Part shown: positions 1 to 8,040 of the stretch, one piece after another
Layout of the letters: each line of letters begins with the position of its first letter
Position numbering within the stretch: position 1 is the first letter of the stretch
NCBI GenBank assembly: GCA_903927685.1
Contig: CAIYOB010000010.1
Span: 1-42,572, forward strand
From: an uncultured Planctomycetaceae bacterium
Lineage (GTDB): Bacteria; Planctomycetota; Planctomycetia; Pirellulales; Pirellulaceae
DNA: 42,572 nt
Reading direction: 5' to 3'
Position numbers and translations under genes: made by a program
The notes under the pieces: generated by a model
Database searches by the model: none
What the model was told of the DNA's origin: nothing
What the model saw: only the letters and a program-made list of their open reading frames with translations

Positions 1-89
1 GCCTGTCAGGGAATGCGATTTCCGTGCCTGGGAGCCGAGATTCCAAGAAGAACGCCTGATTCGACGTAACATGTCTTCAGTGAAGCTGT

Positions 90-122
90 TACGTGGAGAT
101 CCAGCTGTCGGATCCCCACGTA
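90..122. repeat. inverted repeat / hairpin downstream of the thioredoxin gene
   Basis: Arms TACGTGG (90-96) with GATCC (98-102), and GGATC (110-114) with CCACGTA (116-122), form a 12-bp stem with one mismatch and a 7-nt loop. It lies about 60 nt beyond the stop of the minus-strand thioredoxin-like gene, so it could end that transcript. There is no T-run on either strand, so it is not a classical intrinsic terminator. Confidence 0.4.
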
Positions 123-183
123 CAGTTCCGTCCGGATTCGAGCGTTTTTTGAAAAATCTGCAGAAAACTTTGAAGATCGACGT

Positions 184-2097
184 CTACCGCAGGCTTTTTC
201 CCAGTTCGGCATCCAATTCAGCGGCGTGGATATTCCGATTGATGACCTTGCCTTCCTTGTCGATCAGGATCATCGTGGGCAGCGTCAGAATCCCCAACTC
301 GGTAGCCAGACGGCTATCCAGCCCTCCGGCCTCGTACAGTTGGGGCCACGACAAGGGGTTGCTTTGCAGATAGCCGATCGCCGTGGACTGGTCGGTATCC
401 AGGTTGACTCCCAGTAGCGTGAACCCCTGCTTGACGTACTTGGCCTGAAGTTGTTTGAGCACGACCATGTCCTGCTTACAGGGTTCGCACCATGTCGCCC
501 AATAATGAACCAGGACGGTGCGGCCCCGGTACTGGTCCAGGCTAACCGCTTTACCATCCAGCGCATTTCCGCTGATCGCAATCGGCTTGCCCACGGATTC
601 CAGTCGCCGCCGCGCGCCCGCGGCCTTGGCCGCTTGGGTCGCTTTCGGGAATCCTTCGACGATCTTTCCGTACCATCCGATGGCTTCGTCGGTCTTGCCA
701 TCGAACTCTTCGCCGACGGCCAGTTGCAGCATCGCCTCCGCCGCGTCTTCGGATTTGGGGTTTGTCTCGACGAATTTCCGCAAGTCGCTCAGCCATTGCT
801 GCTGGATCTCAGGATACTTGGCGTCCGGCTGCTGCAATCGCTGACTGTAGCCAGCGGACAAGGAAAGGAATTCAACGTGCGCGGCCAAGTCCGCGTCCGC
901 CGCTTGGCCCTTCAGTTTCGCGTGGAGCGCATTCAGACGTTCCACGCCCGCCGGATAGCCGCCCGACTGGACGGCGGCGGTGATTCCATCGGCCAGTTGG
1001 CGGATCCAATTCGCGCGGTCTTCGGCCGTCTCCGCACTGTCCGCCAGTTTCTCGATGACTTCCGCCCGACTGGCATGCAGCTTGGCCAGTTCCTCCGGTC
1101 CGGCTGCGGTTTCCAGCGACTTGTCAAACCGCTCCAAATCGCGGAGCAAGGCCTGTGCCGCCTCACTTAATCCCTCTTCTGATGGGGCAACATCCGGCTG
1201 CCGGAGAATCGCCTGCTGGAAGAAGTAACCGCCCGACGTGCTGACCGTGCGCGTGTCGGCCAGATTGGCTGGCAGATCGATTGCGCGCCAACCGCCGTCG
1301 ACCTGGATTAGCGTGCCGACGGAGATCTGGGCTGTCTTGCCCTCCGTATCGACGATCGCCGAGGCGTTATCATAGACGATCACATCCCGCGTCGCGCCTT
1401 CCCAGCCGGCGGGGATCAGGCCCGGCCGATTGGCGCCGAAGTTGATCCACTTCGACTTGCTGTCGATGATCGATTGGTTCGCGGCGACGGCCGCAAATCC
1501 GCTGGCGGCATCGGCAACTTTCTTGGCGATGTCCTGGGCTTGCGCTGCGCCCAGTCCCAGGGCGGTCAGCTCTTGGGCAGTCGGGAGCAAGCGTTGAAAA
1601 CGAGTCGCGTCGCGCGCGGCGAGGGCGGCGACCACTTCGGCCGTAACCTCCTCGGCCGAGATGGCCTTCCAACGTTCGATCTTACCGTCTTCGTTCGTGT
1701 CCAGTCCCCAGCGGACACCGGCCGTGCCCAGCCAGCGGTACTGGTCCGCCTTGCCGTTGAAATCCGCGTCGATGTCCCGATACACCTCGATGCCGCCCTT
1801 GTAGTAGCACCAGAGGTCGACCTTGTTGTCCCCGTTGGTGTCCAAGAACCGGCGCAGCAACTGGCCACCCTGATCCAGAACCAGCCACCCCGCCAAACCG
1901 GGTTCAGATTTCACCTGCACGCTGCACTTGGCCATATCCGCCTCGGCTGGCGTATCGAACTCGACGTCGCCCTGGATGGGGCGGAGTCCCAACGCTTGGG
2001 CCGGCGAGACTTTGGTTCCGGCCGCTTCCGCGGTTCCCAACGTGGCTGAAACGGTGACACCAAGGCAGAAAACAAGCCGCCGTATCTCGCGCAACAT
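184..2097 (-). CDS. TlpA/ResA-like secreted thioredoxin-domain protein with long N-terminal region
   Basis: Predicted 637-aa exported thiol-disulfide oxidoreductase. The ATG at 2097 is preferred over an open frame extending 62 codons further because AGGGAGAG stands just upstream and the protein then begins with a signal peptide (about 1-25, ending near AEA). Residues about 90-150 hold three acidic calcium-loop-like motifs (DTNGDNKVD, DADFNGKAD, DTNEDGKIE). A long helical, TPR-like region follows. The last 135 or so residues are a TlpA/AhpC-TSA thioredoxin fold with the redox motif WCEPC (cysteines about 537 and 540) in the WATWC context and a cis-Pro segment TLPTM near the end. Family knowledge: such proteins act outside the cytoplasm in disulfide reduction or cytochrome maturation. 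The partner of this one is unknown. It is transcribed away from the tRNA genes. Confidence 0.85.
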   Translation of the reverse strand: MLREIRRLVFCLGVTVSATLGTAEAAGTKVSPAQALGLRPIQGDVEFDTPAEADMAKCSVQVKSEPGLAGWLVLDQGGQLLRRFLDTNGDNKVDLWCYYKGGIEVYRDIDADFNGKADQYRWLGTAGVRWGLDTNEDGKIERWKAISAEEVTAEVVAALAARDATRFQRLLPTAQELTALGLGAAQAQDIAKKVADAASGFAAVAANQSIIDSKSKWINFGANRPGLIPAGWEGATRDVIVYDNASAIVDTEGKTAQISVGTLIQVDGGWRAIDLPANLADTRTVSTSGGYFFQQAILRQPDVAPSEEGLSEAAQALLRDLERFDKSLETAAGPEELAKLHASRAEVIEKLADSAETAEDRANWIRQLADGITAAVQSGGYPAGVERLNALHAKLKGQAADADLAAHVEFLSLSAGYSQRLQQPDAKYPEIQQQWLSDLRKFVETNPKSEDAAEAMLQLAVGEEFDGKTDEAIGWYGKIVEGFPKATQAAKAAGARRRLESVGKPIAISGNALDGKAVSLDQYRGRTVLVHYWATWCEPCKQDMVVLKQLQAKYVKQGFTLLGVNLDTDQSTAIGYLQSNPLSWPQLYEAGGLDSRLATELGILTLPTMILIDKEGKVINRNIHAAELDAELGKSLR

Positions 2098-2305
2098 ATT
2101 TCGTCTCTCCCTGAACCGAGTTGGGGAATTTCGTCCTATTGTTCGACCCTGGGATGCGTCCAAGGAAAGGAAAAATGCGCAGATTTTAACGATTATTCCG
2201 GCGGCGCAGCTAGCGAGACGGGGAACCGCTCGGGAAAGAATGCCGTTCGTGGGGATTTCAACCGCTTCTTTTCCGGTTCGCACGCCGCGTCATCGGTGAA
2301 CCCCT

Positions 2306-2333
2306 TTGACAGCGGCTATGAAGCGTTTAGAAT
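2306..2333 (+). promoter_or_regulatory. sigma70-type promoter for the tRNA pair
   Basis: TTGACA (2306-2311), a 16-bp spacer, then TAGAAT (2328-2333), placing the start about 14 nt before tRNA-Ile. The -35 is perfect and the -10 is 5/6, as expected for a stable-RNA promoter. Confidence 0.7.
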
Positions 2334-2353
2334 TGGGCCGTACCGAGAGCATT

Positions 2354-2427
2354 GGGCGCATAGCTCAGTTGGTTAGAGCGCGTCGCTGATAACGACGAGG
2401 TCCGAGGTTCGACTCCTCGTGCGCCCA
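2354..2427 (+). tRNA. tRNA-Ile (GAU)
   Basis: 74-nt cloverleaf. The acceptor GGGCGCA (2354-2360) pairs with TGCGCCC (2420-2426), with discriminator A at 2427. The anticodon stem CGTCG/CGACG encloses the loop CTGATAA (anticodon GAT), and the T-arm contains GGTTCGACTCC. No CCA is encoded. It is followed 107 nt later by tRNA-Ala. This Ile-Ala order is that of classical rRNA spacers, but no rRNA sequence is present on either side. Confidence 0.95.
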
Positions 2428-2534
2428 CCTACTTTCAGATCCGAAACACGAATTTCGTGATCCAAGGCAAGTTTCGGCCCAATGGTCGCCCACTTGCGAT
2501 GGCTTGCGAAATACGCGTTTCGGCTTTTTTGTTA

Positions 2535-2607
2535 GGGGACGTAGCTCAATTGGGAGAGCACCGGCTTTGCAAGCCGGGGGTTGACGGTTCGAGCCCGTTC
2601 GTCTCCA
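2535..2607 (+). tRNA. tRNA-Ala (UGC)
   Basis: 73-nt cloverleaf. The acceptor GGGGACG (2535-2541) pairs with CGTCTCC (2600-2606) with one G-T pair, and the discriminator is A at 2607. The anticodon stem CCGGC/GCCGG encloses TTTGCAA (anticodon TGC). It is probably co-transcribed with tRNA-Ile from the promoter at 2306. An integrase relic begins 120 nt downstream. Confidence 0.95.
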
Positions 2608-2622
2608 CTGAACCTAACTCTC

Positions 2623-2660
2623 GCCCAACGCTTGACTTAGCGTTCCTGCCTGCGTTGGGC
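2623..2660 (+). terminator. candidate stem-loop ending the tRNA transcript
   Basis: GCCCAACGC (2623-2631) and GCGTTGGGC (2652-2660) form a perfect 9-bp stem with a 20-nt loop, 15 nt after tRNA-Ala. No T-run follows, so termination or processing is only suggested by position. Confidence 0.4.
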
Positions 2661-2727
2661 AGTGCGGCCTAGAGATCGGAATGAAAGGGGTAGGAATACC
2701 CCCTGTCGATCCAAGGGAACACTGTCC

Positions 2728-2943
2728 ATGTCTTTTTGCGTACCGAAGTACCGTTTTCACAAAGGCAGCGGTCAGGTCCTCGTTCAGATCAGCGGCTAGC
2801 GCATTTGCTTGGGCGTCGACGATTCAGCCGAGAGCAAAGAGAAGTACCGCCGGATCGCAGCCGAATGGCTGGAATCCAAACAGGCGCCATGCAGCACGAA
2901 CGGGAACGGCAAGCCTTACGACAGCATCTCGATCAATGTCTAG
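2728..2943 (+). pseudogene. remnant of a tyrosine-recombinase (integrase) N-terminus
   Basis: The frame from the ATG at 2728 reads MSFCVPKYRFHKGSGQ, then VLVQISG, a TAG stop at 2797-2799, then RICLGVDDSAESKEKYRR and IAAEWLESKQAP, and ends at TAG 2941-2943. The pattern PKYR-HKGSGQ, (R)-x-LG, ESKEKYRR-x-x-AEW is, from family knowledge, the beta-strand-rich arm-binding N-terminus of planctomycete phage-type integrases. The catalytic domain (R-H-R-Y) is absent downstream, so it is doubly broken, by an internal stop and a 3' truncation. Its place next to tRNA-Ala fits an old tRNA-targeted integration. I see no duplicated tRNA 3' end nearby. The identification rests on motif memory, not an alignment. 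Confidence 0.7.
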
Positions 2944-3239
2944 CCGGCTCGGCGTAAGTCAAGCACCATTGATGCGTCCCATTCCCTTTTCCGCCGTGCT
3001 CAGGAGCCGTGGCGCTGTTGCCAAGGCGGTGCTGGTGCGCTGGCTGACTCACTGCCGCCACCAAGCGTTGCTGAGCACTGCAAACGCCACGACCGACGCC
3101 TTGAAGCCTGCTGCGATTTGTGGCGACCGGTACGGGGGATTCCTGTTCGGTTGTCGGCGCAGTAGCATTGGCGACAAGCTCGTTCGTCATCGGGACGTAG
3201 GGCTTGTGCAGCGAACTTTCGATTTGAGGAACTGGTGCG
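2944..3239. other. non-coding stretch between the integrase relic and the small secreted protein gene
   Basis: 296 nt. The open frames here on both strands lack ribosome sites and have compositions unlike the neighbouring genes. It ends with the GAGGA ribosome site (about 3226-3230) of the next gene. No repeats or RNA genes seen. Confidence 0.5.
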
Positions 3240-3632
3240 ATGAGACAACTGGTAGCAGCGGTGTGCGTGTTGACCTTCATCGGGCTGTCGAGTCTTGTGC
3301 GGGCGGAAGACAAGCCGAACCCGACCGGTACCTGGAAGTGGTCCGTCAAGATGGGTGATCAGACTCGAGAATTCTCGCTCAAGCTCAAGCTGGACGGTGA
3401 CAAGCTGACGGGTTCGATGCCTGGACGTGACGGCAAGGAAACGCCGATTGCAGACGGCAAGTACAAAGACGGCGAATTATCGTTCTCGGTCACTCGCGAA
3501 CGCGAAGGCCGCAAGATGACGAGCAAGTACGCGGGCAAGCTGAGTGGGGACACGATCAAGGGAAAAGTCGAATTCACCCGCGAGGAGCAAACGCAGAGTC
3601 GGGATTGGGAAGCCAAACGTGCTAAGGACTGA
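3240..3632 (+). CDS. small secreted hypothetical protein
   Basis: 130 aa. The ATG at 3240 follows GAGGA by about 9 nt. Residues 1-22 are a clear signal peptide with cleavage near VRA/EDK. The mature part (about 108 aa) is highly charged and Lys/Gly/Thr-rich. It has alternating strand-like stretches of the kind TGTWKWSV, KLDGDKLTGSM, KYKDGELSFSV and GDTIKGKVEF, which suggests an up-and-down beta-barrel or lipocalin-like fold. From family knowledge, small planctomycete periplasmic proteins with the pattern G-D-x-L-x-G-x-x looked similar. No catalytic motif is visible, so no function is assigned. A strong hairpin follows the stop. Confidence 0.8.
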   Translation: MRQLVAAVCVLTFIGLSSLVRAEDKPNPTGTWKWSVKMGDQTREFSLKLKLDGDKLTGSMPGRDGKETPIADGKYKDGELSFSVTREREGRKMTSKYAGKLSGDTIKGKVEFTREEQTQSRDWEAKRAKD

Positions 3633-3640
3633 GGTGCTGT

Positions 3641-3679
3641 TGCAGGCCGCCGGGCGGTTATCCGCCCGGCTCGCCTGCA
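3641..3679 (+). terminator. long GC hairpin after the small secreted protein gene
   Basis: Inner arms GCCGGGCGG (3649-3657) and CCGCCCGGC (3662-3670) around TTAT, extended by outer arms TGCAGGC (3641-3647) and GCCTGCA (3673-3679). The hairpin starts 8 nt after the stop codon. No T-run follows, so it may act as a 3'-end stabiliser or be a dispersed palindrome rather than a classical terminator. Confidence 0.5.
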
Positions 3680-3880
3680 GACCGGACTCGAAGCGGTCCA
3701 CACGATTGTTGCCTGCATGCCCGCGTAAACCTCGATGCCCTCACCGCCGTCGGGCGTGGTTGAGTCTTCAAAGTCTTCCAGGGCTACTGGGCAGCCGTTT
3801 GACCAAGTGATAGAGTCAAAGTTGATGGCGTGGCGGCGTTTGTCCGACCCGCACCCTTAATCATCATCTGTCCTCGCAAA

Positions 3881-3924
3881 CCGCAAGCCTCGTTCGCCGC
3901 GAGGCTTGCGGTCTTGTGTTTCTT
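3881..3924 (+). terminator. rho-independent terminator
   Basis: A perfect 12-bp stem, CCGCAAGCCTCG (3881-3892) with CGAGGCTTGCGG (3900-3911), has a 7-nt loop and is followed directly by the T-rich run TCTTGTGTTTCTT. It separates the transcript from 3240 from the caspase-like gene. Confidence 0.6.
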
Positions 3925-4210
3925 GACGGCTGCGGCATCCCTGTCGAAGCGTCCTCTGCCAGTTGGCCACCGGCTGCGGGCGTGGTCATCCGAACGTGAC
4001 CGTCCGCGCCACGATGCCAGTGGTCTCGCACGGGAACACGGTGGCGATTCAGGTGTTCTTTGATCCAGTCCGGCCCCAAGGAGAGCGGTAGCAGCCACGG
4101 GGAAACGACACTGGTGCCCTGTTGCAGTCGCAGGCGGCGGAGGGATAGTATTTCTTGCTGCCGTGCTCAGCGGACAGGTTTTGCCGGGATCTTATCGCAA
4201 GGGAAGGACG

Positions 4211-5317
4211 ATGAAACTGAATCGAAAGGCGTTGGCGTGGTTGGTGTTTCTGCTCGCCACCTCTGGGAATAACGCGTTCGGGCAGGACATCCATTTTCTT
4301 CTGGTCGCCGACACGGGCGATGCCAGCCTTGGACGCTGCTGCTCCATCACCGTGCAACGAGTGACTGACACGCTGAGTTACTTGATACCGCAGCAGCGCT
4401 ACACCCTCCAAACGCTGGAGAGCGGGCGAGGGGACTACAGCAACTCAGATTCTGTGCTTCGCGCCGTCCGCGATATTGACGTACCTCGCGGCGACACCTT
4501 CGTGTTCTTTTACCACGGTCACGGCGGCAGTTCAGGCGGTCGCCACTTCCTGCACATGCCGGACAGCGGTCGGCTTTTCAGCGATGATCTGAAAGCAACG
4601 GTGCGAGCCAAGTCGTGCCGGCTGTCCATCATCATGACGTGCAGCTGCAACGTGCCGATCCGAGGCGTCGGCGAGGCAGCTGCGGCTGCCGAAGGCTGGG
4701 ACGTGACCACCCAGGGCATGGCACCGGTGATGGAGGAGTTGTTCCTCCACCACACCGGTCTGTACCACACCAATTCCTCCTGGCCGAACCAGAAATCCTG
4801 GTCCGACACGGAAGTCGGATCGTGGTTCTTCCACGTATTCTGCAATTTCTGCTCGATGTGCCCCACGGCTCGTCCGACTTGGTGGTGCATGGACCGAATG
4901 TTCGATCGGAATCTGAAAGCTCGTTTTGCCTCGGTCAAGGAAAGCGGTGGGTTCAGACCGGAGGATGTCGGGGATCAGGAGACACAGCACACGATTTACT
5001 GGGCACCGCTGCCGAAAGCCCTGAATTTCGAGAGACGGCGGTTCGGTGCCTACACGTCGGATGACAACGTGCGATCCGGAGTACAAGTGGTCAAAATGTA
5101 CCCCGGCGAGTCGGCCGAGATGGTGACGGCCAGCGGCGATGGCGGCAGTTTTCGGACTAGCTTGCGACGGGGCGACGTTTTGCTGGAGATCAACGGGCAG
5201 GAGATCACGGATTGGAACTCGTACTTCGAGCTTGTCCGACTGTCGCCCAGGACGATGCAGTTCACTTTTCGCCGAGACGGGCGTATCTACAACGCCGAGA
5301 CGGTGTTGGACTACTGA
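4211..5317 (+). CDS. secreted caspase-like (peptidase C14-type) protein with C-terminal PDZ domain
   Basis: 368 aa. The ATG at 4211 follows AAGGGAAGG and gives a signal peptide (1-24, ending FGQ). An upstream in-frame ATG at 4163 lacks these. Residues about 25-215 resemble the caspase/metacaspase p20 fold: a strand ending [10 protein letters not shown] supplies the presumed catalytic His (about 104), and a strand IIMTCSCN supplies the presumed catalytic Cys (about 146). The usual TDxC motif reads TCSC here, so the Asp is replaced by Cys144. A Cys/Trp-rich stretch follows (about 205-230, FCNFCSMC and TWWCMDR). Residues about 285-368 form a PDZ-like domain ([14 protein letters not shown]). Family knowledge: C14 enzymes cleave after basic or acidic residues. 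Substrate and activation are unknown. Its stop overlaps the convergent flavin-reductase remnant by 7 nt. Confidence 0.75.
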   Translation: MKLNRKALAWLVFLLATSGNNAFGQDIHFLLVADTGDASLGRCCSITVQRVTDTLSYLIPQQRYTLQTLESGRGDYSNSDSVLRAVRDIDVPRGDTFVFFYHGHGGSSGGRHFLHMPDSGRLFSDDLKATVRAKSCRLSIIMTCSCNVPIRGVGEAAAAAEGWDVTTQGMAPVMEELFLHHTGLYHTNSSWPNQKSWSDTEVGSWFFHVFCNFCSMCPTARPTWWCMDRMFDRNLKARFASVKESGGFRPEDVGDQETQHTIYWAPLPKALNFERRRFGAYTSDDNVRSGVQVVKMYPGESAEMVTASGDGGSFRTSLRRGDVLLEINGQEITDWNSYFELVRLSPRTMQFTFRRDGRIYNAETVLDY

Positions 5318-5772
5318 CGGCAAGCAGACGGAGTAACGAAGCAGGCGTCTAGGATTTCGCCGACGAACTGTGTGTGCAGGCCCAGGTCGAACATGTGTAG
5401 CACCTTGCACTCCAGCACCAGCGGGAATTCCGCCACATACGGAGCATCAACCAGGTCGCTACGCACGGGAGTCAGACCGGTGGCGGCAAACTTGTCCGTG
5501 TCCCGGCCGCTGACCAGCCCGAAGTAGTCCGCGGCCTTCCCTTGGGCCTGCGATGGAACGCTGATCGTAAACGCCTGGCGATTGACCAAACTGGCGTAGC
5601 TGTAGGTCGCTTTCCGAAGCGACACGGCGATGCAAGGCGGATCCGAGCAGCAGATCCCGCCCCAGGCGGCCGTCATTCCATTGGGCTTGCCTTGCTTGTC
5701 GTAGGAGCCGACAATCCAAGTCGGCGTGGGATAGACCAACGTCTTCGCACCCAGTGAGCGTTTATTCAGCAC
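5311..5772 (-). pseudogene. 3'-truncated flavin-reductase-like (DIM6/NTAB, FMN-binding split barrel) gene
   Basis: From a possible GTG at 5772 the frame gives 153 aa: [20 protein letters not shown], then [19 protein letters not shown], later [22 protein letters not shown] and [11 protein letters not shown]. These are hallmarks of the flavin reductase-like FMN-binding family. Family members continue for about 35-45 residues after VGEI-D. Here the frame ends ten residues later with unrelated [10 protein letters not shown] and stops inside the 3' end of the convergent caspase gene. The start is also poor: no ATG, and GGGAGG directly abuts the GTG. The in-frame extension further upstream (to 6129) is compositionally junk. 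I read it as a truncated, probably non-functional copy. A short functional variant cannot be excluded. Confidence 0.65.
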
Positions 5773-6122
5773 CTCCCAATGTACGTGGCTCGCAACCTGC
5801 TTTGCATTGTACGGCCTTCCGCGGGCGCACTGAAGGTGCGTGGACCAGTACGTCCGTGCTTTCGCATCAAACCACCGGCACCGGAAACCGCAGCCAAGCC
5901 TCAAACACGTCCCGCGTCTCGAAAACTTCACCTTCGCTAGTAATTTCTTCGGCGGCACGATGGCACGGTTGGTCAATGGCTCCGGAAAGAACGTGGAAAC
6001 CGCGGATTCCACGCGGCTGGTGCCAACCTGAGTCTTGTTACCCAATCCATTACCGCCAGCCGGCCAGATCGACAGTCCAGGATTCTCCTGCGCATCAACC
6101 TCCACCGAGGACGTTCTCGCGG
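5773..6122. other. gap without a recognisable gene
   Basis: 350 nt upstream of the flavin-reductase remnant and downstream of the next minus-strand gene. Frames are open on both strands, but none has a ribosome site or family-like sequence. It may be decayed DNA. Confidence 0.4.
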
Positions 6123-6635
6123 TCAACATTGGTTCTGCAAGACACCTGTCAACCTAGCCAGTTCATCGGCTATGCTCGCCAGCGGACGGCCTGTCGAAAG
6201 TTCCACCTGCGCGCTAGTGACGGAGGGCTGAAACCCCGTGAATCCTGCCCGGGTCGCGTGGTCGGCCAATTCAACCAAGAATCGCGTCGCGTCCCAAATC
6301 GGCAGACTTCCATCCCTCGCTCCCTGCTGGAGTCTGCCAAGTCGTAGGCCGCTGTGGAACGCGTGCCTATTCTCGCCGACTGCCTGGGCATCGACTGAAC
6401 CCAGCAGCCATTCGATTTGGCCATCGACGCTTCGAATGGGATTTCCCAGGCCGAGCAATTGCGTTGCTACGGCTACGGCCCCCTCAAGGTTCACGTAGCC
6501 CGCGTTCGTGCCGTGCTGGACAACGTAGGCCAAATTCTGCGTGATCTCCTGCCTCGTTTGGCCTTCCATCGCCATTGCCTGCTTAAGCCAGCCCAACACG
6601 ATTCCGAGGCACAAGTTGCTGCCAATCGCTGACAT
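6123..6635 (-). CDS. hypothetical protein
   Basis: 170 aa from the ATG at 6635, chosen because AGGAGG lies 8 nt upstream. An in-frame extension to 6869 lacks such a site. It has a hydrophobic N-terminus ([18 protein letters not shown]), then mostly amphipathic helices. Recognisable patches are [19 protein letters not shown] and [20 protein letters not shown], with a C-terminal [16 protein letters not shown] do not recognise a family, and no catalytic motif is visible. It lies between two damaged genes in an accessory-looking region, so it may itself be a cargo gene. It is downstream of the channel gene on the same strand, with a 154-nt gap. Confidence 0.55.
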   Translation of the reverse strand: MSAIGSNLCLGIVLGWLKQAMAMEGQTRQEITQNLAYVVQHGTNAGYVNLEGAVAVATQLLGLGNPIRSVDGQIEWLLGSVDAQAVGENRHAFHSGLRLGRLQQGARDGSLPIWDATRFLVELADHATRAGFTGFQPSVTSAQVELSTGRPLASIADELARLTGVLQNQC

Positions 6636-6789
6636 TGCCCAGCCCTCCTGGAGTTGCCGCCCCACACAAGAGGCGTCAGGGAAACCGAGAAGATGACCAC
6701 CGACAGCAAGTGTACAACCCACCGTCGACAATTGCACCAGCGGTTGCCCATGCAAACGTCGCCAGGACCCCGCAGAACACGTCAACTGT

Positions 6790-7605
6790 TCACTTCTGAA
6801 CATCGCCACGCCAGCCAGCCGGCCTGTCCAGGCTGCCCGAGGCGTTCGATGGCCCCAAGCGATTGGCAAGCTGGCCCAATGTCGTCTCGATTGAGGTCAG
6901 TTGCTGACGGATCGACTCCAGTTCGTCCTCTTGTTCTTCCTCGCCCGGCGCGAGGAACCAAGCGGCGACGAATCCCGTGAAGGTGCCAAACAGCCCCACC
7001 CCGGCGGTCATGGTTAACGCCGCCACGATTCGCCCCCCCGCAGTCACAGGATACTTGTCGCCGTAACCGACCGTCGTGACGGTCACAAAAGCCCACCAAA
7101 GTGCGTCATCTGGCCCCTGAATGTTGGCGCCGTTTCCAGCCTCACGTTCGAAATGGAGCACAGCAATGCTCGAAAACACGATCACCAGAAGTGCCGTGAG
7201 GGCCGCGGCGGTAAATGCTGATTCCGCACGCCGTCGGAGCACGTAGGCGACGATTGCCTTGCTGGAACGTACGCCGCGAAGCAATCGAAGAATCCTAACA
7301 ACCCGTGCCAACCTGCCCCAACGCAAGGGGCCAACGGCAGGGATACTGGACAGGAAATCGACCCAGCCCCACTTCAGATACTCCAGCTTGTTTCTCGCTG
7401 CAAAGAGCTTCCCGAAGAAGTCCAAGAGGAAAATGAGACAAACAGCCGTATCGACGTATTCGAGTATGGCGACTATGTCGTCACCAAGCCGGAAAAACGT
7501 CACAGTGGCCAAAGCAAGCAGCACGTAAGTGCACAAGCCGAGCATGAACAACTCGTAAACGCTGGCTTTGGCTACTCCCGTCGATGCGCCGCGTTCTGCT
7601 TCCAT
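6790..7605 (-). CDS. voltage-gated potassium-channel-like protein (6-TM, KvAP type)
   Basis: 271 aa from the ATG at 7605, preceded by GGGGAGAGG. An open frame runs 63 codons further upstream, but that part is the tail of a gene relic. Six hydrophobic segments are visible: S1 (about 20-37), S2 (about 48-66), S3 (about 78-92), an S4-like helix with regularly spaced arginines (RWGRLARVVRILRLLRGVR, about 95-113), S5 (about 130-150), the pore helix and S6 (about 192-218). The selectivity filter TTVGYGD (177-183) marks it as K+-selective. The C-terminus (about 221-250) is acidic, then a short coiled-coil-like helix (ESIRQQLTSIETTLGQLANR) that could tetramerise. It is probably an inner-membrane channel setting or sensing membrane potential. 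Confidence 0.88.
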   Translation of the reverse strand: MEAERGASTGVAKASVYELFMLGLCTYVLLALATVTFFRLGDDIVAILEYVDTAVCLIFLLDFFGKLFAARNKLEYLKWGWVDFLSSIPAVGPLRWGRLARVVRILRLLRGVRSSKAIVAYVLRRRAESAFTAAALTALLVIVFSSIAVLHFEREAGNGANIQGPDDALWWAFVTVTTVGYGDKYPVTAGGRIVAALTMTAGVGLFGTFTGFVAAWFLAPGEEEQEDELESIRQQLTSIETTLGQLANRLGPSNASGSLDRPAGWRGDVQK

Positions 7606-7626
7606 TTCGAGCCTCTCCCCTGGGTC

Positions 7627-8040
7627 GTGCATCCCACCCACTCGGCAAATTGCCACCAACTCCCGATGCACAACGCTACCCCGCCGTGGCACGATTTTGG
7701 GTACCGCCACGCCGTGACCAGTCCAGGCCAAAGCCACGTCCGGTCGCCAGTAGTGCAGGGCAACTTCGATGTGCCGGCCCACGTTCCAGCCCATTTAACC
7801 ACGTCGGTGCGTCTTGTCCACGTACTTCATGGTCCCCGGAGCACTCGTACTTGTCCCAGACCTTGGACCGGACATCCGGCTCGATCGCCGACGGGTCGTT
7901 CTCCAGCAGGCACAGCGAGCAGCACAGCCGCACGCAGTCAGGCAACACGGCCCCGGGGATGTCGATGGAGCCCTTGCATGACGGGCGTCTTGGCAAGGCG
8001 GCTATCGCCTGCTCCACCGTCAGCCGGCACGATTGTACCA
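7627..8040 (-). pseudogene. decayed gene with frameshift and in-frame stop
   Basis: Read on the minus strand, one frame gives LCCSLCLLENDPSAIEPDV and then KYECSGD. Near 7826-7833 coherent sequence moves to another frame, MKYVDKTHRRG, meets a TAA (7797-7795), and continues MGWNVGRHIEVALHYWRPD, ALAWTG, KIVPRRGSVVHRE. Joined, the pieces read as one protein. From memory they match a recurrent planctomycete hypothetical family (pattern GWNVGR-IEV-PHYRRPH-ALVWTG and PRRGSVVHRE). At least two inactivating lesions are present. The last segment is in frame with the downstream channel gene, which explains the channel's spurious N-terminal extension. The 5' boundary is uncertain. Confidence 0.6.

Larger units (their letters stand above)
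3633..4210. other. intergenic region with two strong hairpins, no gene supported
   Basis: 578 nt between the small secreted protein and the caspase-like gene. It contains the hairpins at 3641-3679 and 3881-3924, described separately. The remaining open frames on both strands have no ribosome site or coding character. The last bases carry the AAGGGAAGG ribosome site of the next gene. Confidence 0.5.

Noticed and set aside
2098..2283. 62-codon N-terminal extension of the thioredoxin-like protein
   Set aside because: It lacks a ribosome site and would bury the signal peptide; the ATG at 2097 has AGGGAGAG upstream.
2608..2727. Possible rRNA or 5S gene after the tRNA pair
   Set aside because: No rRNA signature; only a 9-bp stem-loop is seen before the integrase relic.
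2933..3349. 138-codon minus-strand open frame beside the integrase relic
   Set aside because: It overlaps the start of the small secreted protein, lacks a ribosome site and has no recognisable sequence.
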